Below are positions 1 to 5,917 of a stretch of 7,368 bases of DNA, piece after piece; the stretch's first letter is position 1, and the number at the start of each line of letters is the position of its first letter. Location: contig PCBQ01000035.1 of assembly GCA_002731395.1 (NCBI GenBank), positions 1 through 7,368 on the forward strand, read 5' to 3'. The notes under the pieces are model-generated. The model was not told the origin of the DNA and ran no database searches. It was given only the letters and a program-made list of their open reading frames with translations. Position numbers and translations under genes: made by a program. The DNA comes from Methanobacteriota archaeon. Its GTDB lineage: Archaea > Thermoplasmatota > Poseidoniia > Poseidoniales > Poseidoniaceae.

Positions 1-230
1 GCGGGGAGCGCGGCGCTTAACATGACGGTGAGCACGGGGTCCCGTTCCTGCCAGTAACCGTCGGCCATCAGGAAGAAACCGAGACCGACCAAGGGCCATG
101 CGAGGAGGCTGGTACGATGCAAGTAGCTCCGTTTGGACAGGGAGACGCCAAGGAGAACCATGCCCGCGGCAAGCAAGCCAATGGATTCCACCGTGGCTCC
201 CGCCATGAGCCCAACCCTGTTCGCGTCCAT
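1..230 (-). CDS. Membrane protein of unknown function, C-terminal part beyond window edge
   Basis: Reading the minus strand from the ATG at 230 down to base 3 gives 76 open codons that run off the left edge, so only the N-terminus is present. The start is supported by a strong Shine-Dalgarno match on the minus strand (GGAGGG, complement of about 237-243) six or seven bases upstream. The visible protein has two hydrophobic segments, roughly residues 14-32 (around SIGLLAAGMVLLGV) and 41-60 (around LLAWPLVGLGFFLMADGYW), separated by a short basic loop (SKRSYLHR). This looks like a polytopic integral membrane protein. I do not recognise a family. It is divergently arranged with the phosphatase gene, with about 76 bases between starts, so the two may share a control region. 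The gene call is fairly sure; the function is unknown. Confidence 0.72.
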   Translation of the reverse strand, partial: MDANRVGLMAGATVESIGLLAAGMVLLGVSLSKRSYLHRTSLLAWPLVGLGFFLMADGYWQERDPVLTVMLSAALP

Positions 231-306
231 CTTCAACCCTCCTCGTTGAGCCAACCTGCAGAAGTGCAGTGGCCAACCTCAAGGGCTGGTGTGGAAAAGG
301 TCCGGC
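231..306. promoter_or_regulatory. Divergent intergenic region with direct repeats and a dyad
   Basis: This gap separates the minus-strand membrane protein from the plus-strand phosphatase and must carry the promoters of both. Seen directly: the heptamer CCAACCT occurs twice, at 251-257 and 273-279, 22 bases apart (about two helical turns). Between the copies lies the dyad CTGCA-GAAG-TGCAG (256-269). I could not identify a convincing archaeal TATA box in either direction. A regulator binding site is an inference from the geometry only. Confidence 0.35.
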
Positions 307-918
307 ATGGACGGGCCAATCGCGCATGCTTTGCGCCCGTTTGCGGGTGGTCGTCAAGACGCACCGATCGCTTTTCTCGATCGAGATGGTGTGCTGAACA
401 TGAGCCTCGATGGGTACGTGAACCATCCGGAGGAACTGGAGCTCATTCCGGGTACAGTCAGATCCCTGAGGACGCTCAAAGAGCAAGGCTTTCTCCTATG
501 TGTGGTCACAAACCAATCCGCCGTAGGCCGGGGCCTGTGGGACGATGAACGCCTGCATGAAATCCACGACAGGTTTGACGCCATGCTGGCCCCCCATGGC
601 GCTCAACCGGACCTGATTTTGGCTTGCCCCCACGTGCCATGGGCCGGATGTGCATGCCGAAAGCCAATGTCAGGCATGTTGAGCCTTGGCGCATCCTTGC
701 TCCGCTCAGACGAAGGCTTCGGTGTCCTTCGCCAGCGCATGAACAACGCCGAAGCCGATGTGCACCCGGGGGACCTGATGGTCGGTGACCGTGGTACAGA
801 CGTCAAAGCCGGACTCAACTTCGGTGCTCGTACGTTCCGGACGGTACGTGATGTGGGTCTGGAGCCGTGGCTCGGACGCCTGAGCGACCGAGAGGATCCT
901 GGAAACGAGGTGAGGTAG
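307..918 (+). CDS. HAD-IIIA phosphatase, GmhB / HisB-N type (sugar or histidinol bisphosphate phosphatase)
   Basis: This is a cytosolic Mg-dependent phosphatase of the HAD superfamily, subclass IIIA. Counting from the ATG at 307, motif I is DRDGVLN with the nucleophile Asp25 and general acid Asp27. Motif II is VVTNQS (Thr68). The family's zinc site follows as CPH...CACRKP (Cys107, His109, Cys115, Cys117), with the conserved Arg-Lys-Pro supplying the basic residue. Motif IV is GDRGTD (Asp161, Asp165). All catalytic and zinc residues are present, so it should be active. The family includes D-glycero-D-manno-heptose 1,7-bisphosphate phosphatase (GmhB) and the histidinol-phosphatase half of HisB; substrate cannot be told from sequence, and no heptose or his genes are nearby. 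At about 203 aa it is slightly longer than GmhB because of about 20 extra N-terminal residues. A GTG at 289 in the same frame is an alternative start; I prefer 307 because AAAAGG lies six bases upstream. It is the first gene of a pair with tiaS. Confidence 0.85.
   Translation: MDGPIAHALRPFAGGRQDAPIAFLDRDGVLNMSLDGYVNHPEELELIPGTVRSLRTLKEQGFLLCVVTNQSAVGRGLWDDERLHEIHDRFDAMLAPHGAQPDLILACPHVPWAGCACRKPMSGMLSLGASLLRSDEGFGVLRQRMNNAEADVHPGDLMVGDRGTDVKAGLNFGARTFRTVRDVGLEPWLGRLSDREDPGNEVR
907..915 (+). promoter_or_regulatory. Ribosome binding site of tiaS inside the end of the upstream gene
   Basis: GAGGTGAGG lies inside the last codons of the phosphatase, three bases (the TAG stop) before the GTG start of tiaS. 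It matches the anti-Shine-Dalgarno sequence well. It fixes the GTG at 919 as the start, since the preceding in-frame codon is a stop, and it suggests translational coupling of the pair. Confidence 0.6.
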
Positions 919-2151
919 GTGGGCTGGCTTGGACTGGACGACACCGACCATTTGGGAGGAGGCTGCACCACGTGGACCATGCAACACCTCATCTCGTCCC
1001 TGCCCACAGGAACCGGAGTGGTAGGGGATCCTTGCCTCGTACGCCTTTATCCTATGACCGAAGCCAGAACACGTGGCAACGCCGCCTTGGCCGTTGAACT
1101 CAACGTGGACCTTCCTGCTCCTGCGTGGCATGCTTGGCTTGAGCAGCATTGGCGGGAACACCTTGCCGAGTTGCGAGGGCTCTGGACGCCATCAACCCAC
1201 GCGTCTCGAACCCAGGTCCCCAGCGACCCAGGCATGGTCTGGTTCGATTCAAAGCCGCCTCCAGAGTTCTATAGAATGGCTGTCACGGGAGAGGTTCGGG
1301 TGGATGAAGCACCCTTGGCAACGTGGTCAGCAGGAGGACGCGGCATTATTGGCGCCACGGCCGCTGTGGCATGGCCACAAGAGGTGTCCACATGGGAAGG
1401 TATCGCATGGCGTCAACGGCACGATGGACCGCGTCGATTGGACGATGCGGTCTTAGGACGCCTTGATGATGATCGACGTTTGGTGGCATGTCGAGATCCA
1501 AGGAAAGGCCGCAGCCTGCTTGCCCCACGCGGTGCATCACCGATCCTGTTTGGTCTGAGAGGGACCGAGCGTTTCGCTGTACAACAAGGCGTCCAAGACC
1601 TCTTGAAAGCAGAAGGGACGGAACAAGCAGCGGCGTGGTGCATCTTCCAAACCAACCAGGGAAGCGGTGACCATCTGCTCCCTGCTGTGGAGGCCGTTGT
1701 GGAAGACGTCCACATCCTTCGTGGTGGCCATGTCGCTTTGGACACCACTGAAGGAACATGGCTGGCCTTCGCACCGTCGGATGACCTCCGACGGCTTGCG
1801 GCGGAGCTCGTCGCTGGAGATGTGGTACAAGGCCTTGGACTGGTCAGCCATGAGGAAGGCCGAAAAGGACTGCACCTCGAAGCGCTCAACCACGTTTCAG
1901 GGCCTGATCGAAACAAAATGCGACCGTTGTGCCCAACGTGCAACATTCGCATGAAATCTTCTGGCAGAAATCAGGGGCTTCGCTGTCCATCATGCCCACA
2001 TCAGGACATCGACCGCTGGGTCGGTACACCGGTCGCCCCGAGCGGCTGGGTCCAACCGCCGCTCGATCGACGCCGTCACCTGATGCCCGATCTTCGCGAA
2101 TCAAGAGCAAACCGCCTCATCAACGGTGCTGATTCACCGGCATCTTCCTAA
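919..2151 (+). CDS. tiaS: tRNA(Ile2) 2-agmatinylcytidine synthetase TiaS
   Basis: TiaS uses ATP and agmatine to convert C34 of tRNA-Ile2 (anticodon CAU) into agmatidine, letting it read AUA instead of AUG. It is found in archaea and does the job of bacterial TilS. The 410-aa protein is close to the family's usual length. Signs, in order: the N-terminal kinase-like motif GLDDTD (residues 5-10) followed by GGGCTT (13-18); the glycine-rich GGRGIIGA (139-146); the OB-fold motif FQTNQGSGDHL (243-253); and a C-terminal zinc ribbon with CPTC (Cys338, Cys341) and CPSC (Cys356, Cys359). The Asp-rich first motif is the ATP/Mg site in the family. All four domain landmarks are intact. The GTG start at 919 is the only possible one: an in-frame TAG sits directly before it and the conserved motif begins at residue 5. 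It follows the phosphatase with no gap and in the same frame, so the two are probably co-transcribed; I see no functional link between them. Confidence 0.95.
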   Translation: MGWLGLDDTDHLGGGCTTWTMQHLISSLPTGTGVVGDPCLVRLYPMTEARTRGNAALAVELNVDLPAPAWHAWLEQHWREHLAELRGLWTPSTHASRTQVPSDPGMVWFDSKPPPEFYRMAVTGEVRVDEAPLATWSAGGRGIIGATAAVAWPQEVSTWEGIAWRQRHDGPRRLDDAVLGRLDDDRRLVACRDPRKGRSLLAPRGASPILFGLRGTERFAVQQGVQDLLKAEGTEQAAAWCIFQTNQGSGDHLLPAVEAVVEDVHILRGGHVALDTTEGTWLAFAPSDDLRRLAAELVAGDVVQGLGLVSHEEGRKGLHLEALNHVSGPDRNKMRPLCPTCNIRMKSSGRNQGLRCPSCPHQDIDRWVGTPVAPSGWVQPPLDRRRHLMPDLRESRANRLINGADSPASS

Positions 2152-2173
2152 CAGAGGGTGCACCTTTCAGTGC

Positions 2174-2416
2174 ATGGCCGATGAAACAGGCGTCGACATC
2201 GTCACCGTAGTCGCAGGGCTTGTGTTCCTTGGACTCCTTGCTTTCGTGGTGTGGAAGGCCCGCCAGAACCGAGCCGCTGCCCTTGCAAAAACCGGACCGA
2301 GGGTGGCCGGTGAAGATCCGTTGGAAGGAGGCGCTCGACGACCAGAAGCCTTCGATGAGCCCACGGATGAAGATCTCGAGATGATGGGTGAATTGCTTGA
2401 CGAGCACGAGGACTAG
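2174..2416 (+). CDS. Small single-pass membrane protein with acidic tail (80 aa)
   Basis: The 80-residue product begins MADETGVD, has one clear transmembrane helix at about residues 8-27 (core VVAGLVFLGLLAFVVW), then a basic stop-transfer patch (KARQNR), then a tail that becomes very acidic at its end (DEPTDEDLEMM...DEHED). The basic patch after the helix predicts N-terminus outside and C-terminus in the cytoplasm. I recognise no family. The ATG at 2174 is preferred because the helix follows it at once; the frame is open further upstream to a GTG at 2126, which would overlap the end of tiaS and add an unlikely polar extension. A GAGGG at 2154-2158 is about 15 bases from the ATG, farther than ideal. 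It lies 22 bases after tiaS, so it may be third in that transcript. Its TAG stop overlaps the stop of the convergent gene. Confidence 0.72.
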   Translation: MADETGVDIVTVVAGLVFLGLLAFVVWKARQNRAAALAKTGPRVAGEDPLEGGARRPEAFDEPTDEDLEMMGELLDEHED

Positions 2417-2994
2417 ACAGCGTCCAAGCCTTTGTCAACAACACGCACATGTTGCGTCATGTCAGGCCCCTCTAAACGGCGAACACCCTTTGGCTGAACC
2501 GTCAACGTCCAGGAGGAAAAACCCGCATCGATGAGCCTGTCTTCGGAGCGTACCCGATACCCGTCCTCAGCCTCCATGTCGGTGCCTAGTTTCGTGGTAG
2601 CAAGCAGGGTGATATCCCCCAATCCTGATGCCAGCCCGCTCAAAGCGTCGAAAGAGGCCTTCGGAATCCTTCCTGTTGTGGGAGCCCAATCGTCCATGAC
2701 CACCAAGCCCACACTTGGGAGCGAAGTCGCTGCCTGAAGCAAAGAGTTCGTCACCAAGTCCATCCGGCCAACCAAATTCATGGCGTGAAACCTTGTGGCC
2801 ACCGTCGGAGGAAGCCCGCCAAGAACTTGCGAAAAGCGCGATGGATCTGGCATCTCTGGAGCCGCCCAGAGCACGCGGCCCCCGTCCTCAAGCACGAGCT
2901 TGGCCATGTGCAAGGCCAAACTGGTGGCCCCAGCCCCTGCCTCACTCGCAAGATGAACATTGGTTGCCTGGAAGGCTGGGCGCCACGATGCCAT
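2413..2994 (-). CDS. RecA/RadB-like P-loop domain protein with degenerate Walker A
   Basis: The 193-aa protein resembles the core ATPase domain of archaeal RadB/RecA-like proteins. A beta strand (NVHLAS) leads into a P-loop-like turn, residues 17-25, SEAGAGATS, then an amphipathic helix (LALHMAKLVLEDG). The second strand (RVLWAAPE) is where RadB has its VDTEG. A Walker B strand ends in two aspartates (VGLVVMDD, 95-102). A further strand (DITLLATTK, 127-135) matches the RecA-core strand that senses gamma phosphate. The invariant Walker A lysine is Ala23 (codon GCC) and the first glycine is Ser17, so normal ATP hydrolysis is doubtful. Only about 16 residues precede the P-loop, so there is no N-terminal DNA-binding domain. 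The ATG at 2994 is the only start available: the upstream frame contains no ATG, GTG or TTG before a stop at 3127-3129. No Shine-Dalgarno sequence is visible, so a leaderless message is possible. Family placement is by pattern, not alignment; a KaiC-like or other RecA-fold protein is the alternative. Confidence 0.75.
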   Translation of the reverse strand: MASWRPAFQATNVHLASEAGAGATSLALHMAKLVLEDGGRVLWAAPEMPDPSRFSQVLGGLPPTVATRFHAMNLVGRMDLVTNSLLQAATSLPSVGLVVMDDWAPTTGRIPKASFDALSGLASGLGDITLLATTKLGTDMEAEDGYRVRSEDRLIDAGFSSWTLTVQPKGVRRLEGPDMTQHVRVVDKGLDAV

Positions 2995-3071
2995 ACACGG
3001 CGTTGGTTGACGAAGGAGAAAGACGCTTCCGGTGTCGGAACGCTCTTGATGTGGCAGCGAGAGACCGATGC
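2995..3071. promoter_or_regulatory. Divergent intergenic region with TTCCG-GTGT-CGGAA dyad
   Basis: The gap holds the promoters of the RecA-like gene (leftward) and the 71-aa membrane protein gene (rightward). It contains a perfect 5-bp dyad, TTCCG (3027-3031) and CGGAA (3036-3040), around a four-base GTGT centre. No clear TATA box is visible. With only five paired bases the dyad may be chance; operator function is a guess. Confidence 0.25.
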
Positions 3072-3287
3072 ATGGCCAAGGAGACCAAGAAGGCAGAACG
3101 CATCCCTCGCCGCCCCGCCCCTGAATTCACGGAAGTCGGGTCCTTTGGCGAGGCCATCAAAACGCACGGCCTCATCGGTACCGCGGTCAACGACAAGAAC
3201 CAGTACGGCCCTGTGGGCATGATGGTGATGTTGTTTATCGTGGCCGCCATCACCTCCCTCGGACTTTTGCTGATTCGCTCCTCCTGA
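3072..3287 (+). CDS. Small tail-anchored-like membrane protein (71 aa), possibly Sec61-beta-like
   Basis: The 71-aa product starts MAKETKKAER, a basic and proline-containing cytosolic N-terminus, continues with a polar middle (SFGEAIKTHGLIGTAV, DKNQYGP), and ends in a single hydrophobic helix at about residues 47-67 (MMVMLFIVAAITSLGLLL) followed by only a few residues. This is tail-anchored topology. The order basic head, GL-containing amphipathic stretch, short acidic/polar turn, then C-terminal helix is also that of archaeal Sec61-beta (SecG), which is usually about 50-60 aa. That resemblance is layout only; I see no decisive shared motif. The ATG at 3072 is preferred because a GAGAG at 3059-3063 precedes it by eight bases, and because the longer open frame upstream would run antisense to the RecA-like gene. 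The next gene starts 38 bases on, same strand. Confidence 0.65.
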   Translation: MAKETKKAERIPRRPAPEFTEVGSFGEAIKTHGLIGTAVNDKNQYGPVGMMVMLFIVAAITSLGLLLIRSS

Positions 3288-3325
3288 AGCGCAAGGGCTA
3301 TCCTCCTCTCGGCCCAAGTTGGTTC

Positions 3326-3766
3326 ATGGAACAGGGTCATCATCCCCCAACGGTGGCCTTCACCGACCGACGTTGGACCATTATGGCCGCCCTCCTTGGC
3401 TCCAACACGGCCGTGATGCTCGTGCATGGGCTTCAGCAGGAGATGAATCCGAGCGTGACGCGCGAATTTGCATTGACCCTCATCGCGGTCACCTTGCCGT
3501 TCCAAGCGGTCTACTTCATGATCCACACGTACGCGGACTCTTTCGCTCAGAATCTCGCTCCGGCTGAACGTCGCACGCTGGAACGCTTGTCGACGGTGTG
3601 CCAAATCATCGCGTACGCGTCACTGCTCGGCTTGGCCATCCTCTGGAGCAACGTCTCTCCCTTTGTGGGCGGTGGCTTTCTCGTTGCGTCCTTCTGCGCC
3701 CTGCTGATGGTTCGAATGGCCATGCGTGAAGCGAGGTCGTCGTCTGAAGCCGCACGCTCCTCGTGA
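3326..3766 (+). CDS. Four-helix integral membrane protein of unknown function (146 aa)
   Basis: The 146-aa protein has four likely transmembrane helices at about residues 17-35 (WTIMAALLGSNTAVMLVHG), 48-66 (FALTLIAVTLPFQAVYF), 90-108 (TVCQIIAYASLLGLAILW) and 113-131 (FVGGGFLVASFCALLMV). The loop between helices 2 and 3 is polar (PAERRTLERL), and the C-terminus is short, basic and serine-rich (REARSSSEAARSS). An even number of helices puts both ends on the same side, probably the cytoplasm given the basic C-terminus. I recognise no family and no catalytic residues. No Shine-Dalgarno sequence precedes the ATG at 3326; an ATG at 3383 would cut off part of helix 1, so 3326 is preferred. It lies 38 bases after the 71-aa membrane protein and 46 before purB, so it may share a transcript with either. 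Confidence 0.75.
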   Translation: MEQGHHPPTVAFTDRRWTIMAALLGSNTAVMLVHGLQQEMNPSVTREFALTLIAVTLPFQAVYFMIHTYADSFAQNLAPAERRTLERLSTVCQIIAYASLLGLAILWSNVSPFVGGGFLVASFCALLMVRMAMREARSSSEAARSS

Positions 3767-3812
3767 ATGTCAGCCTGCGAAGGTTGATGGGGCGGCCACA
3801 ACGCCACATGGT

Positions 3813-5162
3813 ATGGCCTTCTGTCCGTTGGATTACCGCTACGGTTGCCAAGACTTCAAGCAAATCTGGTCGGAGGACGGGCGCCATGAGCGTCAACTCG
3901 AAGTTGAGCGTGCATTGGTGTGGGCGCACCAACAAATGGGTCGAGTGTCAGCCGAGGATTATGCGGTGATCGAAAAGATCGCCGCACCTGACGTTGTCAC
4001 CAAGCAAAGGGTCAGTGAAATCGAGGCAGAAACACGTCACGACATCATGGCCTTGACCAAAGCGATGGCTGAGGCCGCGGGCGATGCAGGTTGGTGCGTC
4101 CATTTGGGCGCGACCTCCAACGACATTGTCGACACCGCCGTCGGGCTGCAGCTTCGCGACAGCATCGTGCTCCTACGAAAGGCGCTTTGCGACCTCATCG
4201 CGGTGTGCGCGGATGTCGCTGAACGGGAACGTGATACCGTGATGCTCGGCCGCACACACGGACAAGCCGCCGTACCCATCACCTTCGGACTGAAAGCCGC
4301 CGTCTGGCTGGACGAACTCCGCCGGCACCTCGTCCGTCTCGACGAAGCCAGCCCACGCATCGCCGTTGGGAAATTCCTCGGTGCCGTGGGCACGGGGGCT
4401 GCACAAGGCGAAGGAGCCCGTGAGCTTCAGCGTCTCATCCTCGAGCATTTGGGCCTGGGCGTCCCACTTGCGACCACACAGGTTGTGGGTCGTGACCGGT
4501 ACATCGAGTACGTCCACTGGATGGGCAACACGGCGACGACCTGTCAGAAGGTCTTGACCGAAATCCGAAACCTGCAGCGTTCAGAAATCGCTGAAGCGGG
4601 TGAAGGCTTTGACGTCAAGAAGCAGGTGGGTTCCTCGACGATGGCCCACAAGAAGAACCCCATCACCAGCGAAAATGCGAGCGGCCTTGCCCGCATCGTG
4701 CGGTCGTTCATCGCCCCCAGTCACGAAAACGCCATCCTCTGGCACGAGCGCGACCTTGCGAATTCCAGTGCGGAGCGCTTCACGCTCTCACACGCCTCCG
4801 CTTTGTGCGAGGACGTGTTGGTCAAGACCGCCAAAGTGCTGCGGGGCATGTGGGTTGATGCAGCACGCTGCCTCAAAAACATCGAAGAACAGCGCGGCTT
4901 GGTGATGGCAGAAAAGGTGATGATCGAACTGACCTCTCACGGTATCGGTCGTGATGAGGCCCACGAGATTCTGCGTACGGCGTCCTTCACCGCCGTCGAG
5001 ACCGGGGAGCATCTGATGGACATCTGCATGCGAACCCCCGAAGTCACAGCCGTGTTTAGCGTTGAGGACCTCGAAGCGATGTTCGACCCTGCCAACCACA
5101 TCGGCGTTTCTGGCGAATTGGTTGACGAAGCTGTCGATTTGGCCCGCCAAGCCATCGCATGA
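3813..5162 (+). CDS. purB: Adenylosuccinate lyase PurB
   Basis: PurB catalyses two beta-eliminations of fumarate in purine synthesis: SAICAR to AICAR, and adenylosuccinate to AMP. It works as a cytosolic homotetramer with shared active sites. The 449-aa length is normal. Landmarks counted from the ATG at 3813: N-terminal PLDYRYG (5-11), typical of the family; TRHDIMA with His76; the substrate loop HLGATSNDIVDT (97-108); GRTHGQ with the catalytic His149; and the fumarate lyase signature GSSTMAHKKN (273-282) with Ser275 on the mobile catalytic loop. The usual proline after the methionine in that signature (MPHK) is Ala278, which still fits the loose lyase pattern. The start at 3813 is chosen because the family N-terminus begins there; the frame is open upstream to 3726, but those codons overlap the preceding gene. 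No Shine-Dalgarno sequence is evident. No other purine gene is in the window. Confidence 0.96.
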   Translation: MAFCPLDYRYGCQDFKQIWSEDGRHERQLEVERALVWAHQQMGRVSAEDYAVIEKIAAPDVVTKQRVSEIEAETRHDIMALTKAMAEAAGDAGWCVHLGATSNDIVDTAVGLQLRDSIVLLRKALCDLIAVCADVAERERDTVMLGRTHGQAAVPITFGLKAAVWLDELRRHLVRLDEASPRIAVGKFLGAVGTGAAQGEGARELQRLILEHLGLGVPLATTQVVGRDRYIEYVHWMGNTATTCQKVLTEIRNLQRSEIAEAGEGFDVKKQVGSSTMAHKKNPITSENASGLARIVRSFIAPSHENAILWHERDLANSSAERFTLSHASALCEDVLVKTAKVLRGMWVDAARCLKNIEEQRGLVMAEKVMIELTSHGIGRDEAHEILRTASFTAVETGEHLMDICMRTPEVTAVFSVEDLEAMFDPANHIGVSGELVDEAVDLARQAIA

Positions 5163-5807
5163 TCAGGCCATCTTGAGGTGCCCTCGCCGACCCTCCCATA
5201 CAGGGGTCCAAGATAGGTTCAACCTCCCGGGGAACATTGGTGCCCGGACGACCAGGGTTTCGTACTCGCCGCCCTCACCGTCAACGTTGAATCGGTGAAT
5301 CCTGGACAAGGCTTCCAATTCGTCGAGCGCGTCACCGTCAAGGGTCCGCCCCAACCATGACGCATCAAGACCCTCAGCAGACACCGAGGTGATCATGACC
5401 TCAAATCCATGTGCTGCCAATCCGCGAAGGTGGTCGTGTGGTCGCTGATGCCATAGAGGTGTCCACGTGCGCAAGCCCAACGATTCACCGAGACGTTCCA
5501 AGCGGTTACGCTGGTAGTCGGACCGCAACGCACCACTCACAAATCCATCCAAGCGGTACGAGGTGAGCATGTCCACAAGGGCCTCGAAGTCTGGACCTTC
5601 AGTTCCGTCGATCACGCGGTGTTCCCAAGGCACGTCAGCGGCATTTGCTTGCAGCTGCGTGAACCGCGTGTTGGGAACTTGGAACATGGGAGAGTCGCCT
5701 TCCACGACGAGGGTGATGATGACGCACACGTCCCATCCTCTGCACGTGGCCCACCACCATGCTGCAGTGGAGTCCTTCCCACCAGACGAGAGGACGGCAA
5801 CGCGCAT
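5163..5807 (-). CDS. dph6: Diphthine--ammonia ligase Dph6
   Basis: Dph6 carries out the last step of diphthamide synthesis, ATP-dependent amidation of diphthine on the target histidine of elongation factor 2. It belongs to the N-type ATP pyrophosphatases. The 214-aa protein begins at once with a beta strand and the PP-loop SSGGKDS (residues 7-13), which binds the ATP phosphates. Family features follow: GALRSDYQRNRLE (92-104), TPLWHQ (116-121), SVSAEGLDASWLGR (141-154), and the hallmark GEGGEYET (177-184). The length is close to that of other archaeal members. The ATG at 5807 is chosen because the PP-loop strand starts there; a TTG at 5861 in frame would add 18 unlikely residues and eat into the psmA promoter. 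No Shine-Dalgarno sequence is visible. The gene converges on purB with no spacer and diverges from psmA. Confidence 0.93.
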   Translation of the reverse strand: MRVAVLSSGGKDSTAAWWWATCRGWDVCVIITLVVEGDSPMFQVPNTRFTQLQANAADVPWEHRVIDGTEGPDFEALVDMLTSYRLDGFVSGALRSDYQRNRLERLGESLGLRTWTPLWHQRPHDHLRGLAAHGFEVMITSVSAEGLDASWLGRTLDGDALDELEALSRIHRFNVDGEGGEYETLVVRAPMFPGRLNLSWTPVWEGRRGHLKMA

Positions 5808-5917
5808 GTTCTTGCGGGGTGGAAGGCCTTCATCAGCCTGACCTTGAGAAAGAGGGTTCAAATGGGGTGGACCCGCGCTTCAACCGTAGGCGGCGAGTCC
5901 GTCTTGGAGGCAACAGC
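5808..5917. promoter_or_regulatory. Divergent promoter region between dph6 and psmA
   Basis: The 110-base gap must drive dph6 leftward and the psmA-sbds unit rightward. A weak TATA-like TTCAAAT at 5857-5863, preceded by the purine-rich GAGAAAGAGGG that could serve as a BRE, would place psmA transcription start near 5885 and give a leader of about 30 bases. This is tentative: the match to the archaeal TATA consensus is poor. Confidence 0.3.
5906..5910 (+). promoter_or_regulatory. Ribosome binding site of psmA
   Basis: GGAGG lies seven bases before the ATG at 5918 and decides that start. The frame is open far upstream, so without it a longer product might be called. Confidence 0.65.

Noticed and set aside
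117..548. Plus-strand open frame of 143 codons at the left end
   Set aside because: It overlaps the left-edge membrane protein gene on the other strand and the phosphatase in another frame, both better supported, and its product has no recognisable features.
916..918. TAG as a pyrrolysine codon joining the phosphatase to TiaS
   Set aside because: A strong Shine-Dalgarno sequence and a GTG start directly after it explain the junction, both proteins are complete alone, and nothing here indicates pyrrolysine genes. Kept only as a check under findings.
1413..1952. Minus-strand open frame of 179 codons opposite tiaS
   Set aside because: The product is Ser/Arg/Pro-rich low-complexity sequence opposite conserved TiaS motifs, so it is a shadow of G+C-rich coding sequence.
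2942..3604. Minus-strand open frame of 220 codons across the two small membrane protein genes
   Set aside because: Its product is rich in Arg, His and Gln with no recognisable domain, while the plus strand gives clean transmembrane helices over the same bases. It is an antisense shadow.
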